A stretch of 64,000 bases of DNA from Gammaproteobacteria bacterium (GTDB lineage: Bacteria; Pseudomonadota; Gammaproteobacteria; Pseudomonadales; Azotimanducaceae), in the NCBI GenBank assembly GCA_024640825.1, contig JAHEEG010000002.1, forward strand, positions 1 through 64,000. Reading direction: 5' to 3'. A program made the position numbers and the translations under genes. Under the pieces are notes generated by a model that saw only the letters and a program-made list of their open reading frames with translations, was not told the origin of the DNA and made no database searches. The stretch's first letter is position 1; each line of letters begins with the position of its first letter. Of the stretch, positions 8,226 to 16,454 are shown in pieces.

Positions 8226-9553
8226 ACCAGCCCCTGCTCGCGCAGAAATGGCTTGAGATGGTCCAACAGGGTAGGTGCGCCCGCATCGGCATAGGTATAG
8301 CGCGCGCGCACCACGGGCATGCGAACCGAGACAACCCTCGCGAAATCAACAGGGGTGCCCGCCACCACGACCTCTGCGCCTGAGTCGTCGATGGTGCGCT
8401 GCAGCGCCTGGCGCTGGGACGGGTTGTAGCCCACCGCAGGCAGCACCGGCCCGATGTGCCGATAACGCCGGTAAACTGCCTGGATTTCAGGCGCCGCGGA
8501 TGCTCTGGGATCCACCAGAGTTATCCCTGGCAAACCCTGCACCGCCTGGTAGCCTGCGCCGAAAGGCATACCGCCGTGGGTCAGCGTGGGGCCGTCATCC
8601 ACCACCAGTACCCGCTTCCCGCGAACCTGATCCGGGTGGTCCAGAGCCACCGGGGACGCCGCAAGAACCTGAGGCACATGGGGAAGCAGGTCGCGCAGCG
8701 TATCTGCCAGACTGCCTGTCTGTTCCGGCGTGGCAACGTCCACCTTATTGATCAACAGCAGGTCGGCCATGCGCAGCACCGCCTCACCGGGATGGTGAGT
8801 CATGAGCTGATCGGGGCGCAGCGCATCCACCAAGACGATGTGAAGATCCGGCTGCAGAAAGGGCAGATCATTGTTACCGCCGTCCCAAACCAGCAGATCC
8901 GCCTCCCGCTGCGCCGCCGCCAGTACCGCCGAGTAATCCACCCCGGCGAACAGCAGGCTTCCGGCAGCAACGTGAGGCTCGTATTCCTCACGTTCCTCGA
9001 TGGTACAGTCTGCGGCATCGACATCCGACAGGCTGGCAAAGCGCTGCACCCGCTGCGCCGACAGGTTCCCGTAAGGCATGGGATGACGCAGAACGGCGAC
9101 CCGCAGACCTAGCTTGGCCAGAGCCCGGGAGACATGCCGAGCCGTCTGGGACTTACCGCACCCGGTGCGCACTGCCGAAATGGCAATCACCGGCACCGAT
9201 GCGCGCAGCATGGTGGCACCAGGCCCGGCAACATGAAAATCCGCACCGCAGGCAAGCGCGCGCGACCCCAGGTGCATGACCTCAGCGTGGGTTACGTCGC
9301 TGTAGGCAAAATCGACCTGAGAGATCAGGTGTTCTGCACACAGGGACTCGAGCGCGCTTTCCGCTACGATGGGGATACCTTCCGGGTACAAGGCGCCGGC
9401 AAGTTCCGGGGGATAACGCCGATCATCGATACCGGGAATCTGCGTAGCCGTAAAAGCTACGACCCGAACTTCGGGGTCGTCGCGGTACAGGCAGTTGAAA
9501 TTATGGAAATCCCGGCCCCCAGCACCACATATGACCAGATGCCGCTGTTTCAA
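8222..9553 (-). CDS. P-loop GTPase related to cyclic 2,3-diphosphoglycerate synthetase
   Basis: I take the TTG at 9553, within TTGA shared with the upstream stop, as start (443 residues); residues encoded further upstream lie inside the preceding gene and lack family similarity. The N-terminal half is Rossmann-like (RHLVICGAGGRDFHNFN, then TQIPGIDDRRYPP). The centre has a P-loop, AVRTGCGKSQTARH, a DGGNNDLPF segment and the guanine-specificity motif NKVD. This matches the archaeal cyclic 2,3-diphosphoglycerate synthetase family, but bacterial members occur without that metabolite and their reaction is, as far as I know, unsettled. Coupling by overlap to the carbamate kinase on one side and an acyl-CoA dehydrogenase on the other makes a shared pathway likely. 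Confidence 0.82.
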   Translation of the reverse strand: MKQRHLVICGAGGRDFHNFNCLYRDDPEVRVVAFTATQIPGIDDRRYPPELAGALYPEGIPIVAESALESLCAEHLISQVDFAYSDVTHAEVMHLGSRALACGADFHVAGPGATMLRASVPVIAISAVRTGCGKSQTARHVSRALAKLGLRVAVLRHPMPYGNLSAQRVQRFASLSDVDAADCTIEEREEYEPHVAAGSLLFAGVDYSAVLAAAQREADLLVWDGGNNDLPFLQPDLHIVLVDALRPDQLMTHHPGEAVLRMADLLLINKVDVATPEQTGSLADTLRDLLPHVPQVLAASPVALDHPDQVRGKRVLVVDDGPTLTHGGMPFGAGYQAVQGLPGITLVDPRASAAPEIQAVYRRYRHIGPVLPAVGYNPSQRQALQRTIDDSGAEVVVAGTPVDFARVVSVRMPVVRARYTYADAGAPTLLDHLKPFLREQGLV

Positions 9554-10749
9554 TCGGGAAGCCCCAGCACTCGCTTGGCAATGATATTGGCCTGCACCTC
9601 GTTGGTACCGCCGTAAATGGTCACAGCGCGGCTGGCCAACCAAGACCGGGCAACGCCCAGCTCGTCATCGGTGAACGCGTTGCCTTGCCAACCCAAACCC
9701 TGAGTGCCCATCAGGCGCATCAACAGATCCTGACGGTCCTGAGCGAGGGTGGAGCCAAAAAGCTTGAATATCGAGGTGGCCTCGCCGGGCGTGTCCCGTA
9801 TGCGACTCTCCTCGCCGACCCGCCGCTGGGTGAGCTTGAAGGCGGCGTCGTCCATTTTCCAGCGCAAGACTTCGTCTCGAAGACCGGGTTCTGCAATGCG
9901 GCCGTCGTCCAGACCCAGGTAGCGCCGGGCAACCTCGGCAACATCCAGATCTACCGTGACACCCACCGGCCTGGGACGTGCGGAGCTAACACTCAGGCCG
10001 CCTTGTCCGGAGCGCTCGTGCTGTAGAAGCCGCTTTCCCACCGTCCACCCATCGTTGAGCGGTCCAATAAGGTCTTCCTTGCTGGCGATAGCGTCGTCGA
10101 AGAAGGTTTCACAGAACGGAGAGCTGCCCGAAATCAGCGCGATGGGGCGCACCGTGACGCCAGGCTGATCCATCGGCAGCAGAACGAAGCTTATGCCCCG
10201 GTGCTTGGGCACGTCGAAATCCGTGCGCACCAAGCAGAACATCCAGTCCGCCGTCTGCGCCCCCGAAGTCCAGATTTTCTGACCGTTGATAAGGAAGTGA
10301 TCGCCCTTGTCTTCGGCGCGGGCACGCAGGCTGGCCAGGTCTGAGCCAGCGCCAGGCTCGCTGTAACCCTGACACCAGGAAGCCAGGCCCAGGGCAATGC
10401 GGGTGAGATGCCGTTTCTTCTGCGCTTGTGTTCCGTACTCGAGCAGGGTGGGCCCCAACATGCGGGTCCCCATATTGATCAGCGGAGGCCTGGCATCGAT
10501 GGCGGCCATTTCCTGATAAAGCACTTGGGCCTGATCCTCGGAGAGCCCGCCTCCACCATAGGCCTCAGGCCACGTCGGCACCGTCCAGCCCCGCTCCGCC
10601 ATGCGCTCCAGCCACAGACGCGTGTCCGGGTCCTGGATCTCCTCTTTAGTGCTGCCGCTGGGGATATCGCCGGGGCCTCGAGCGCCCGGAGGGCAGTGCT
10701 CCGCCAGCCAGGCTCTGGTCTCCTCACGGAAACTCTCTAGATCACTCAT
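9550..10749 (-). CDS. Acyl-CoA dehydrogenase (third of three)
   Basis: Starts at the ATG at 10749 (MSDLESFREETRAWLAEH) with a G-rich ribosome site just upstream, giving about 399 residues. Family features are WCQGYSEPGAGSDLASL, FLINGQKIWTSGAQTADW and the C-terminal TIYGGTNEVQANIIAKRVLGLP. It should oxidise an acyl-CoA using FAD. It is the first gene of the minus-strand operon, and its promoter must lie in the 10750-11173 region that also serves the divergent crotonase gene, so dehydrogenation and hydration steps are probably regulated together. The chain length or ring substrate cannot be read from the sequence. Confidence 0.93.
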   Translation of the reverse strand: MSDLESFREETRAWLAEHCPPGARGPGDIPSGSTKEEIQDPDTRLWLERMAERGWTVPTWPEAYGGGGLSEDQAQVLYQEMAAIDARPPLINMGTRMLGPTLLEYGTQAQKKRHLTRIALGLASWCQGYSEPGAGSDLASLRARAEDKGDHFLINGQKIWTSGAQTADWMFCLVRTDFDVPKHRGISFVLLPMDQPGVTVRPIALISGSSPFCETFFDDAIASKEDLIGPLNDGWTVGKRLLQHERSGQGGLSVSSARPRPVGVTVDLDVAEVARRYLGLDDGRIAEPGLRDEVLRWKMDDAAFKLTQRRVGEESRIRDTPGEATSIFKLFGSTLAQDRQDLLMRLMGTQGLGWQGNAFTDDELGVARSWLASRAVTIYGGTNEVQANIIAKRVLGLPD

Positions 10750-11173
10750 GAATTCACCCCCATATGTCTGACCGAGCCGCTGTGTTCCAAATATTCGCTT
10801 TTCTCGGCGGCTGCCCAAGCATATATCGACGCAACGGCCATTGGAAAAACCAACCCGACCCGGACATCCATATCAGTATCAGCCGCAGTGATAGCGGGGC
10901 CTGGTCCGGGGAAACGCATTTGCTGACAATGTCGCGGCGCCGAGGCGGCCGATTTGGCTCGAATAGAGGCAACATCGACCGCCAAGGGCAGGCCGGAGGC
11001 CCGACGCGAAGTCTGCAAATGCGTTTCCCCGGACCAGGCCACTCAAACAACCTACTGCCGTGCCGGACACCGATGTCTGAGTCGACAAAGTCGACGCAGC
11101 ATGGAAAAAGCCCGCCGATCTGTGCACCATAGCTGGCCTGAAAAGCCAGAAACCCTCCACGGGAAATCACACC
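10750..11173. other. Divergent intergenic region (424 bp) without a gene
   Basis: This gap separates the minus-strand acyl-CoA dehydrogenase operon from the plus-strand crotonase gene. I see no convincing coding sequence in it; open frames here overlap each other and lack family features. Its main content is the perfect inverted repeat at 10898-11040, almost centred between the two start codons (148 bases from one, 133 from the other). Both promoters should lie here. Confidence 0.75.
10898..11040. repeat. Perfect 26-bp inverted repeat around a 91-bp spacer
   Basis: The arm at 10898-10923 is the exact reverse complement of the arm at 11015-11040. Each arm contains the imperfect palindrome AAACGCATTT (10912-10921; seen as AAATGCGTTT at 11017-11026). 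Reading outward from each arm toward its gene, weak further similarity continues (ACTGC, then GATGTC), as if a longer regulatory segment was duplicated in opposite orientation and has partly decayed outside the arms. The layout fits one regulator controlling both divergent transcripts. A miniature mobile element is a less likely alternative: no target-site duplication was noticed. Confidence 0.9.
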
Positions 11174-12031
11174 ATGAGTTACAACACCATCCTCTACGAC
11201 GTCGAAGACGGCATTCTCACCCTGACGTTGAATCGACCAGAGATACTCAACGCCTACAACCGGGAAATGCAATCCGAGATGGTGGACGCGCTCGACCGGG
11301 CGGACGCCGACGACGAGGTTCGCGCCATCATCGTGACCGGCGCCGGCCGGGGGTTCTGTGCGGGCGCTGATCTATCTTCAGGCGGTAGCACTTTCAACGC
11401 TGACGGTCGGGAAGATCGCGAAAGCGGCCTGCAACGGGATGGCGGCGGCGTCCTGACGCTGCGTATCTTCGAGCTGAACAAACCCATCATCGCCGCCATC
11501 AACGGCCCCGCGGTAGGGGTGGGCGTGACCATGACGCTGCCCATGGACATCCGGATCGCCGCGGACACGGCCAAGTTCGGCTTCGTTTTCTCCAGACGCG
11601 GAATCGTCCCCGAGGCCTGCTCGAGCTACTTCCTTCCTCGGATCGTCGGGATCAATCAAGCCCTGGAATGGTGCTACAGCGGGCGGGTGTTTCCTGCCCA
11701 GGAAGCGCTGGACGGCCGGCTGGTGCGCAGCATCCACCAGAAAGAGGACCTGCTGCCTGAAGCGCGTCGCATTGCTCGGGAAATTGCCGAAAACACCTCT
11801 GCCATTTCGGTATCACTGATCCGCCACATGATGTGGCGCATGCTTGGCGCCGACCACCCCATGGAGGCCCACAAGCTGGATTCCCGAGGCGTCTACTACA
11901 CCGGCAAGTCAGCTGACTCGAAGGAAGGCGTGGAGGCCTTCCTGGAGAAACGCGACGCCAGATTCCCGGGCAAAGTCTCGGCAGACATGCCCGAATTCTT
12001 CCCCTGGTGGGAAGAGCGAAAATTTTCCTGA
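11174..12031 (+). CDS. Enoyl-CoA hydratase/isomerase family protein (crotonase)
   Basis: A 285-residue crotonase-fold protein. The oxyanion-hole segment ITGAGRGFCAGADLSSGG follows the first beta-alpha repeats. The second oxyanion segment is INGPAVGVGVTMTLPMDIRIA, and RGIVPEACSSYFLPR supplies the second catalytic Glu position of enoyl-CoA hydratases. The reaction is most likely hydration of an enoyl-CoA made by one of the divergent acyl-CoA dehydrogenases. Isomerase or thioesterase-like crotonases cannot be excluded. The ATG at 11174 lies just beyond the inverted-repeat region. The CDGSH gene starts 57 bases after the stop and may be cotranscribed. Confidence 0.92.
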   Translation: MSYNTILYDVEDGILTLTLNRPEILNAYNREMQSEMVDALDRADADDEVRAIIVTGAGRGFCAGADLSSGGSTFNADGREDRESGLQRDGGGVLTLRIFELNKPIIAAINGPAVGVGVTMTLPMDIRIAADTAKFGFVFSRRGIVPEACSSYFLPRIVGINQALEWCYSGRVFPAQEALDGRLVRSIHQKEDLLPEARRIAREIAENTSAISVSLIRHMMWRMLGADHPMEAHKLDSRGVYYTGKSADSKEGVEAFLEKRDARFPGKVSADMPEFFPWWEERKFS

Positions 12032-12087
12032 GCGACCTTCGCTTTTTCGAATGCCCCAAGGAACGGGGAAAAGATGGAGACAAACCG

Positions 12088-12327
12088 ATGAGCCAACCAG
12101 ACATTCCCCAGAAAACGCCCTATCCGGTGGAAGTGAAGGCGGGCCAGAAGCTTTTCTGGTGCGCCTGCGGCAAGAGCGCGAAGCAGCCCTTCTGCGATGG
12201 ATCCCACCAGGGAACGGACTTCACACCAATGCCCTACACGGCGGAAGAAGATCGCACTCTGTACTTCTGCGGATGCAAGCACACCAAGGCCATGCCCCTG
12301 TGCGACGGATCCCACAGCACGATCTGA
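12088..12327 (+). CDS. Small protein with two CDGSH iron-sulfur motifs
   Basis: Starting at the ATG at 12088, preceded by TGGAGA, the product has 79 residues. Two consecutive CDGSH motifs are complete: CACGKSAKQPFCDGSH and CGCKHTKAMPLCDGSH, each giving the three Cys and one His that hold a [2Fe-2S] cluster. The protein is thus almost entirely two cluster sites, like bacterial and mitochondrial tandem-CDGSH proteins. A role in electron transfer or redox sensing is plausible but not shown. It sits between the crotonase and the DUF349 gene, with only 12 bases to the latter. A longer in-frame opening upstream to 12007 overlaps the crotonase gene and is not favoured. Confidence 0.92.
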   Translation: MSQPDIPQKTPYPVEVKAGQKLFWCACGKSAKQPFCDGSHQGTDFTPMPYTAEEDRTLYFCGCKHTKAMPLCDGSHSTI

Positions 12328-12339
12328 GGCTGCGCTAAA

Positions 12340-15096
12340 GTGCTTCGTAGGCTGTTCAGAGGCGCGGGCCCTCTCGAGGACGATGACCCGCAGACGCGGC
12401 GGAAGGCCGTTATCGCGCTTTCCGAGGCGGAGGCGGTCGAAAAATCCGCCTGGCTGGAAAACCGGCTTACCTCTGACCCTGACCCCGGGGTGCGCCGCGC
12501 CTGTCTCGAACGCGTCAGCCGTGTGGGGTGTCTGGAATCGCTGCTGGAAGACCCGGATCTGGGCGAAGCTGCGGCACAGCGCATCGTCCGCCTGAGCCCC
12601 CAAGGTAGACCCGACGAACATCCCCGGGTAACCGAAACCCGCCTCCTGCTGCTGCCTCCGGAAGCCGCCGGGGAAAAGGCCGCCGAATTGCAGGATGTCA
12701 ATCAGTTGATCTCCCTCGCCCTGCAGGCTCGAGACCCGCTCAGACAGAAGCTTCTGGAGCATCCGCTGCTGCGCTCCGCGAATGGCCTTGTCAGCCTTGA
12801 AAAAAGCTCCCGGGGTCACGACAAGAAGCTGAACCGACACGCACGGGGGGCGCTGGAGTCTCTAAAGCAACAGCGCCTGGAAGCAGAAACCGCCCGACGC
12901 CGTGTCGAGGAACTCTCTGCCGCCCTGGGCCGAAGCGCCCTGGTCACCTCGGCGAGCACCGAGCACAGCCGCCGGTTAGCCCTCTACGAGGCGTTCACCG
13001 AAAACGCGAATCGTTACGACCAGCTGAGCAACTCGTTGTCTTCGTGGGGGGAGCGGATTCCGACTATCGATCACCTGCGCGCTGCGACCGCGGCTCCGGC
13101 TGAGAAAGCGGAAGACCGGGAAGCGGCATCGGGGGACGCCTCAGAGACCACGGCCGCAGCGGCGCCCACGGAGGCGCATAAGGCGGCAGCCGATGAGACG
13201 GCCGACCCGTTCGCGGAACTTACGATCGCCTTTGCAGCGCTAAAAAAGGATCTGGCGAACGCCGGGGCTGTTGCCGCCCTAAACACAAGATGCAGCCAGC
13301 TGACACAGGACTGGCTGGCGACAGCGGAGACAGAAGCTCCCGCACCTGAGCAGCTTGCGCTGTTTACATCCGTCTCCCGGCGCTTGCAACAGTTGAACCG
13401 CGCTTCGGAACGGCTGAGCGCAGCGCTTCTACCTGATCCGGGCGATCTGCGCTTGCCGGAAAATCTGCCAGAGGGTGGAGAGAAGCAGCGCGCGCTGTGG
13501 GCACGGGCGGCGGAAAATCGCAAGCTGACAAAAGATCTGGCTCGGTTGCGCAAAGAGATCGATTGGCCGGAATGGGCAGACCCTACGGCTTCCTACAGTC
13601 GCCTGCTGGAAATTCAGCGCGTGCTGAAGCAGATGGACGTCCAGGCAGAGGACCTTCTTAACACACAGGTCGCGGAGATCAGGCTGAAAGTAGATCAGCT
13701 CGAGAGCGCCGTCGAAGACGGCAGCCTCAGCGACGCCCGGAAGCTGATGAGCGAAGCAAGATCGCTGTGTGATCTGCTGCCGGCTTCCGGCGTTGCCGGG
13801 TTGCAGAAGCGCCTGGGCCGATCCGCGTCCCGCCTGTCAGAACTCAAGGACTGGCAAACCTTCGCGACGACGCCGAAACGGCAGGCCCTTTGCGAAGCCA
13901 TGGGGGGGCTGGCGGCAAGTCCTCTGCCCCCGCGGCGCCAGGCCGACCGGATCAAGAAACTGCGAGGCGAATGGCAGGCTCTGGGCCCGATCACCCAGGC
14001 AGCAGATCGACGGCTGGCGGAAGTCTTCAACGAGCAGGCTGAAAAAGCATTCGAAACCTGCCGCGTATTTTTTGCTGATCAGGCCGAGCAGCGACAACGC
14101 AATCTGTCGGATCGGCAACGTATTTGCGACCAGCTTGAAACCTACCTCGAAGCAACCGACTGGCGACAGGCTGACATGAAAGCGGCCGAGCGCATCATGC
14201 GAGCCGCGCGGGACGAATGGCGGCGCTTTCACCCCGTCGACCGCAACCCGGGTGCCGTGCTCGAGGCGCGTTTCGAGGCACTGCAGGAGCGGCTGTACCA
14301 GAAGATCAAGTCTGAATGGGAACGCAACCTGGCAGCCAAAGGCGACATCGTGGTCGAGGCCGAGGCCCTAGCGGGCAACGACGCTTCGCCTAAAGAACGC
14401 ATCGCAGCGGTAAAGGCCCTCCAGCAGCGCTGGAAGGCCATCGGTATCACGCCCCGCAAACCGGATCAGGAACACTGGCAGCGCTTCCGCGCCGCCTGCG
14501 ATCTGGTGTTCGCCGAACTGGATGCCAGCAGACAGGCGCTGCAGACAGAGACCGAAGCGAGGAGAACCCGCAACGAGCAGGCGCTGGACCAGTTTGCATC
14601 TGCACTCGCGGGCACAACGGCTGACTCGGCTGAAGAATCAGTGTTGGGCGGCTTCATGAAGCTTAAAACGGAGCTGGAAGAGCTGCCTGCCGGGGTGAAA
14701 AATTCGCTGCTCCGCCGTCATGATGAGCTTAGCGGGCGCTATCGCGCGCTGCTGGCACAGCGCGCAGTGGTCGAGCGCGGCCGAACTCTGAATGAACTGC
14801 GGCAGGCCGACGCAGCCACCGTGGCAGCCGATAGCGGAACGGCTGCGGACGTCGAAGAGCTGCGCCGAATGACCGTGCGCGCGGAACTGGCAGCGAGCCT
14901 GGATTCGCCCGCTGAGGACGAGCCGCTACGACTGCAGCTGCAGGTAGAGCGGTTGAACGCCGGTTTCTCCGGATCTGCGGACACCGCCGACCCTTTGACG
15001 CTCGCCCGGCGCTGGCGCGATCTGGGGGCAAAATCTGAAGCCGCCGAGACCCTTCGCGATCGATTCTTTACCGCGCTGCTGAAAGGCTGGGAGTGA
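12340..15096 (+). CDS. DUF349 domain protein
   Basis: A 918-residue soluble, strongly helical protein, charged and Ala/Leu/Arg-rich throughout. The C-terminal half holds DUF349-type repeats: LRGEWQALGPITQAADRRL (about 545), ARDEWRRFHPVDRN (about 625) and LQQRWKAIGITPRKPDQEHW (about 695), each with the conserved W-x(2,3)-G/P and acidic-to-basic pattern. The N-terminal part (DDPQTRRKAVIALSEAEAV) resembles a HEAT-like segment. The start is a GTG 12 bases after the CDGSH stop. Proteins of this type are conserved in Pseudomonas and relatives; the function is not established to my knowledge. An Ala/Glu-rich insert at about 250-290 is low complexity. Confidence 0.85.
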   Translation: MLRRLFRGAGPLEDDDPQTRRKAVIALSEAEAVEKSAWLENRLTSDPDPGVRRACLERVSRVGCLESLLEDPDLGEAAAQRIVRLSPQGRPDEHPRVTETRLLLLPPEAAGEKAAELQDVNQLISLALQARDPLRQKLLEHPLLRSANGLVSLEKSSRGHDKKLNRHARGALESLKQQRLEAETARRRVEELSAALGRSALVTSASTEHSRRLALYEAFTENANRYDQLSNSLSSWGERIPTIDHLRAATAAPAEKAEDREAASGDASETTAAAAPTEAHKAAADETADPFAELTIAFAALKKDLANAGAVAALNTRCSQLTQDWLATAETEAPAPEQLALFTSVSRRLQQLNRASERLSAALLPDPGDLRLPENLPEGGEKQRALWARAAENRKLTKDLARLRKEIDWPEWADPTASYSRLLEIQRVLKQMDVQAEDLLNTQVAEIRLKVDQLESAVEDGSLSDARKLMSEARSLCDLLPASGVAGLQKRLGRSASRLSELKDWQTFATTPKRQALCEAMGGLAASPLPPRRQADRIKKLRGEWQALGPITQAADRRLAEVFNEQAEKAFETCRVFFADQAEQRQRNLSDRQRICDQLETYLEATDWRQADMKAAERIMRAARDEWRRFHPVDRNPGAVLEARFEALQERLYQKIKSEWERNLAAKGDIVVEAEALAGNDASPKERIAAVKALQQRWKAIGITPRKPDQEHWQRFRAACDLVFAELDASRQALQTETEARRTRNEQALDQFASALAGTTADSAEESVLGGFMKLKTELEELPAGVKNSLLRRHDELSGRYRALLAQRAVVERGRTLNELRQADAATVAADSGTAADVEELRRMTVRAELAASLDSPAEDEPLRLQLQVERLNAGFSGSADTADPLTLARRWRDLGAKSEAAETLRDRFFTALLKGWE

Positions 15097-15125
15097 ACGG
15101 CGGCCGGTAAATCCGAGGCGGGTTC

Positions 15126-16454
15126 TCAGGGCAGCTCGAGACTGAGGCTGGCCCCACCGAGCACGCTGTCACCGATGCGCAGACGCCCTTTGTAAAGGTC
15201 CACCAGCTCCGCGACCACGGCCAGACCGATGCCTTGACCGGACTCCACCTCGTCGGCCCGCGTGCCGCGGTTAAGAACGGCTTCACGCACGTCCGGCGCG
15301 ATTCCAGGGCCGTCGTCCTCCACGACTATCTGCAGGTTTTCTCCGCGGCTTCCGCTTACACGGATTCTTGACCGGGAGTACTTGAATGCGTTTTCCAGCA
15401 GATTACCCAGAATCTCCATGAGATCCCTCTCGTCTGCTCGGACGCCGAGAGAAGCGGGAACGTCCAACTCCACGCGAATTCCGCGGTCTCGATAAGCGGT
15501 TTCCAGCGCCCGCAACAGTCGCTCGATCAGCGCCCGCAGCTCGATCTGGCGGCTTACGATAAGAGGCCCCGCGACAGACGCCCGAGACAGTTGATGGGCG
15601 ACCGTGGTCTGCATCCGATCCAGCTGTTCGGCAAGCAGGTCGCGAGGTTCCGGGGGCACCTGCTCGAGAGCATTGCGAATAACGGCCAGCGGCGTTTTCA
15701 GGCTGTGCGCCAGGTCATCCATAGCCTTGCGATAGCGACTGCGACTGCGCTGTTCATGGGCGACGAACCTGTCGAGATTTTCCGCCAATCCCGTTAGCTC
15801 CAGAGGATAGGCTTCGCTCATACGCTCCCGATGGCCTTCTTCCATCTCACGCACCTCCTGCGCCATGGTGCGCAGCGGCCGAAGGCCCCAGCGCACTGCC
15901 AGATACTGGGCAAGAACGAACAACAATGTTACCGCCGACAGACCGATGGAAAGGTTACGTCTGAAGCTCTGGATCGCCGCATGAAAAGGCGCCCGGTCCG
16001 CGCCGACGCGGAACGTGAGCAGGGATTCCTCAGGGTCTTCCCAGATCACCGCATAGCTGAGGAAGATCAATCCTGTGCCGTCGGCGGGTTCGGCGCGAAA
16101 GCGAAACTCGCCAGGATGGAGACGGGGACCCTCATCAGGGAAGCTTACCCCGCCGGTCACCACAGATGGCGAACGCCACCTGATGTTACCTTCAGCGTCG
16201 TTGACCCAGGCATAAAGACCGCTTTCCGGCTGGCCCAGCCTGGGCTCCGGCATCTGATCCGGGAGCGTGAACCCCGCATCGTCGCTCTGCACGGCGCCCA
16301 TGAGAGAGTAAATCACCAGCCGCAGCTGTTCCTCCGCCCCGGACAGCACGCTGAGCCTGAAGGATCGATCGAGAACAAGCCCGGTGAGCGTCAGAAAAGA
16401 CCCGAGAGCCAGCGTAGTAATGAGCAGCAGCCGGGTCTGGATGCCTGATTTCAA
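15126..16454 (-). CDS. Sensor histidine kinase, PhoQ-like
   Basis: A 442-residue inner-membrane sensor. Membrane helices lie at about 9-29 and 167-189, bounding a periplasmic sensor domain that includes an acidic stretch (SDDAGFTLPDQMPEP). A short HAMP-like linker leads to the dimerisation domain with the phospho-accepting His250 (DDLAHSLKTPLAV). The ATPase domain has NLLENAFKYS, VEDDGPGIAP and GQGIGLAVV. The TTG start at 16454 lies in TTGA, overlapping the stop of the response regulator gene, so translation is coupled. The partner is PhoP-like, and the overall layout resembles PhoPQ systems that sense divalent cations or cationic peptides; the actual signal is inferred. Confidence 0.92.
   Translation of the reverse strand: MKSGIQTRLLLITTLALGSFLTLTGLVLDRSFRLSVLSGAEEQLRLVIYSLMGAVQSDDAGFTLPDQMPEPRLGQPESGLYAWVNDAEGNIRWRSPSVVTGGVSFPDEGPRLHPGEFRFRAEPADGTGLIFLSYAVIWEDPEESLLTFRVGADRAPFHAAIQSFRRNLSIGLSAVTLLFVLAQYLAVRWGLRPLRTMAQEVREMEEGHRERMSEAYPLELTGLAENLDRFVAHEQRSRSRYRKAMDDLAHSLKTPLAVIRNALEQVPPEPRDLLAEQLDRMQTTVAHQLSRASVAGPLIVSRQIELRALIERLLRALETAYRDRGIRVELDVPASLGVRADERDLMEILGNLLENAFKYSRSRIRVSGSRGENLQIVVEDDGPGIAPDVREAVLNRGTRADEVESGQGIGLAVVAELVDLYKGRLRIGDSVLGGASLSLELP

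Noticed and set aside
9554-9643. A longer N terminus for the GTPase, from an in-frame start at 9643
   Set aside because: The extra residues are encoded inside the upstream dehydrogenase gene and lack similarity to the family; the TTGA-coupled start fits better.
10898-11040. The 26-bp inverted repeat as the ends of an insertion sequence or MITE
   Set aside because: The spacer is only 91 bases, no transposase or clear target duplication is visible, and its symmetric place between divergent genes fits regulation better.
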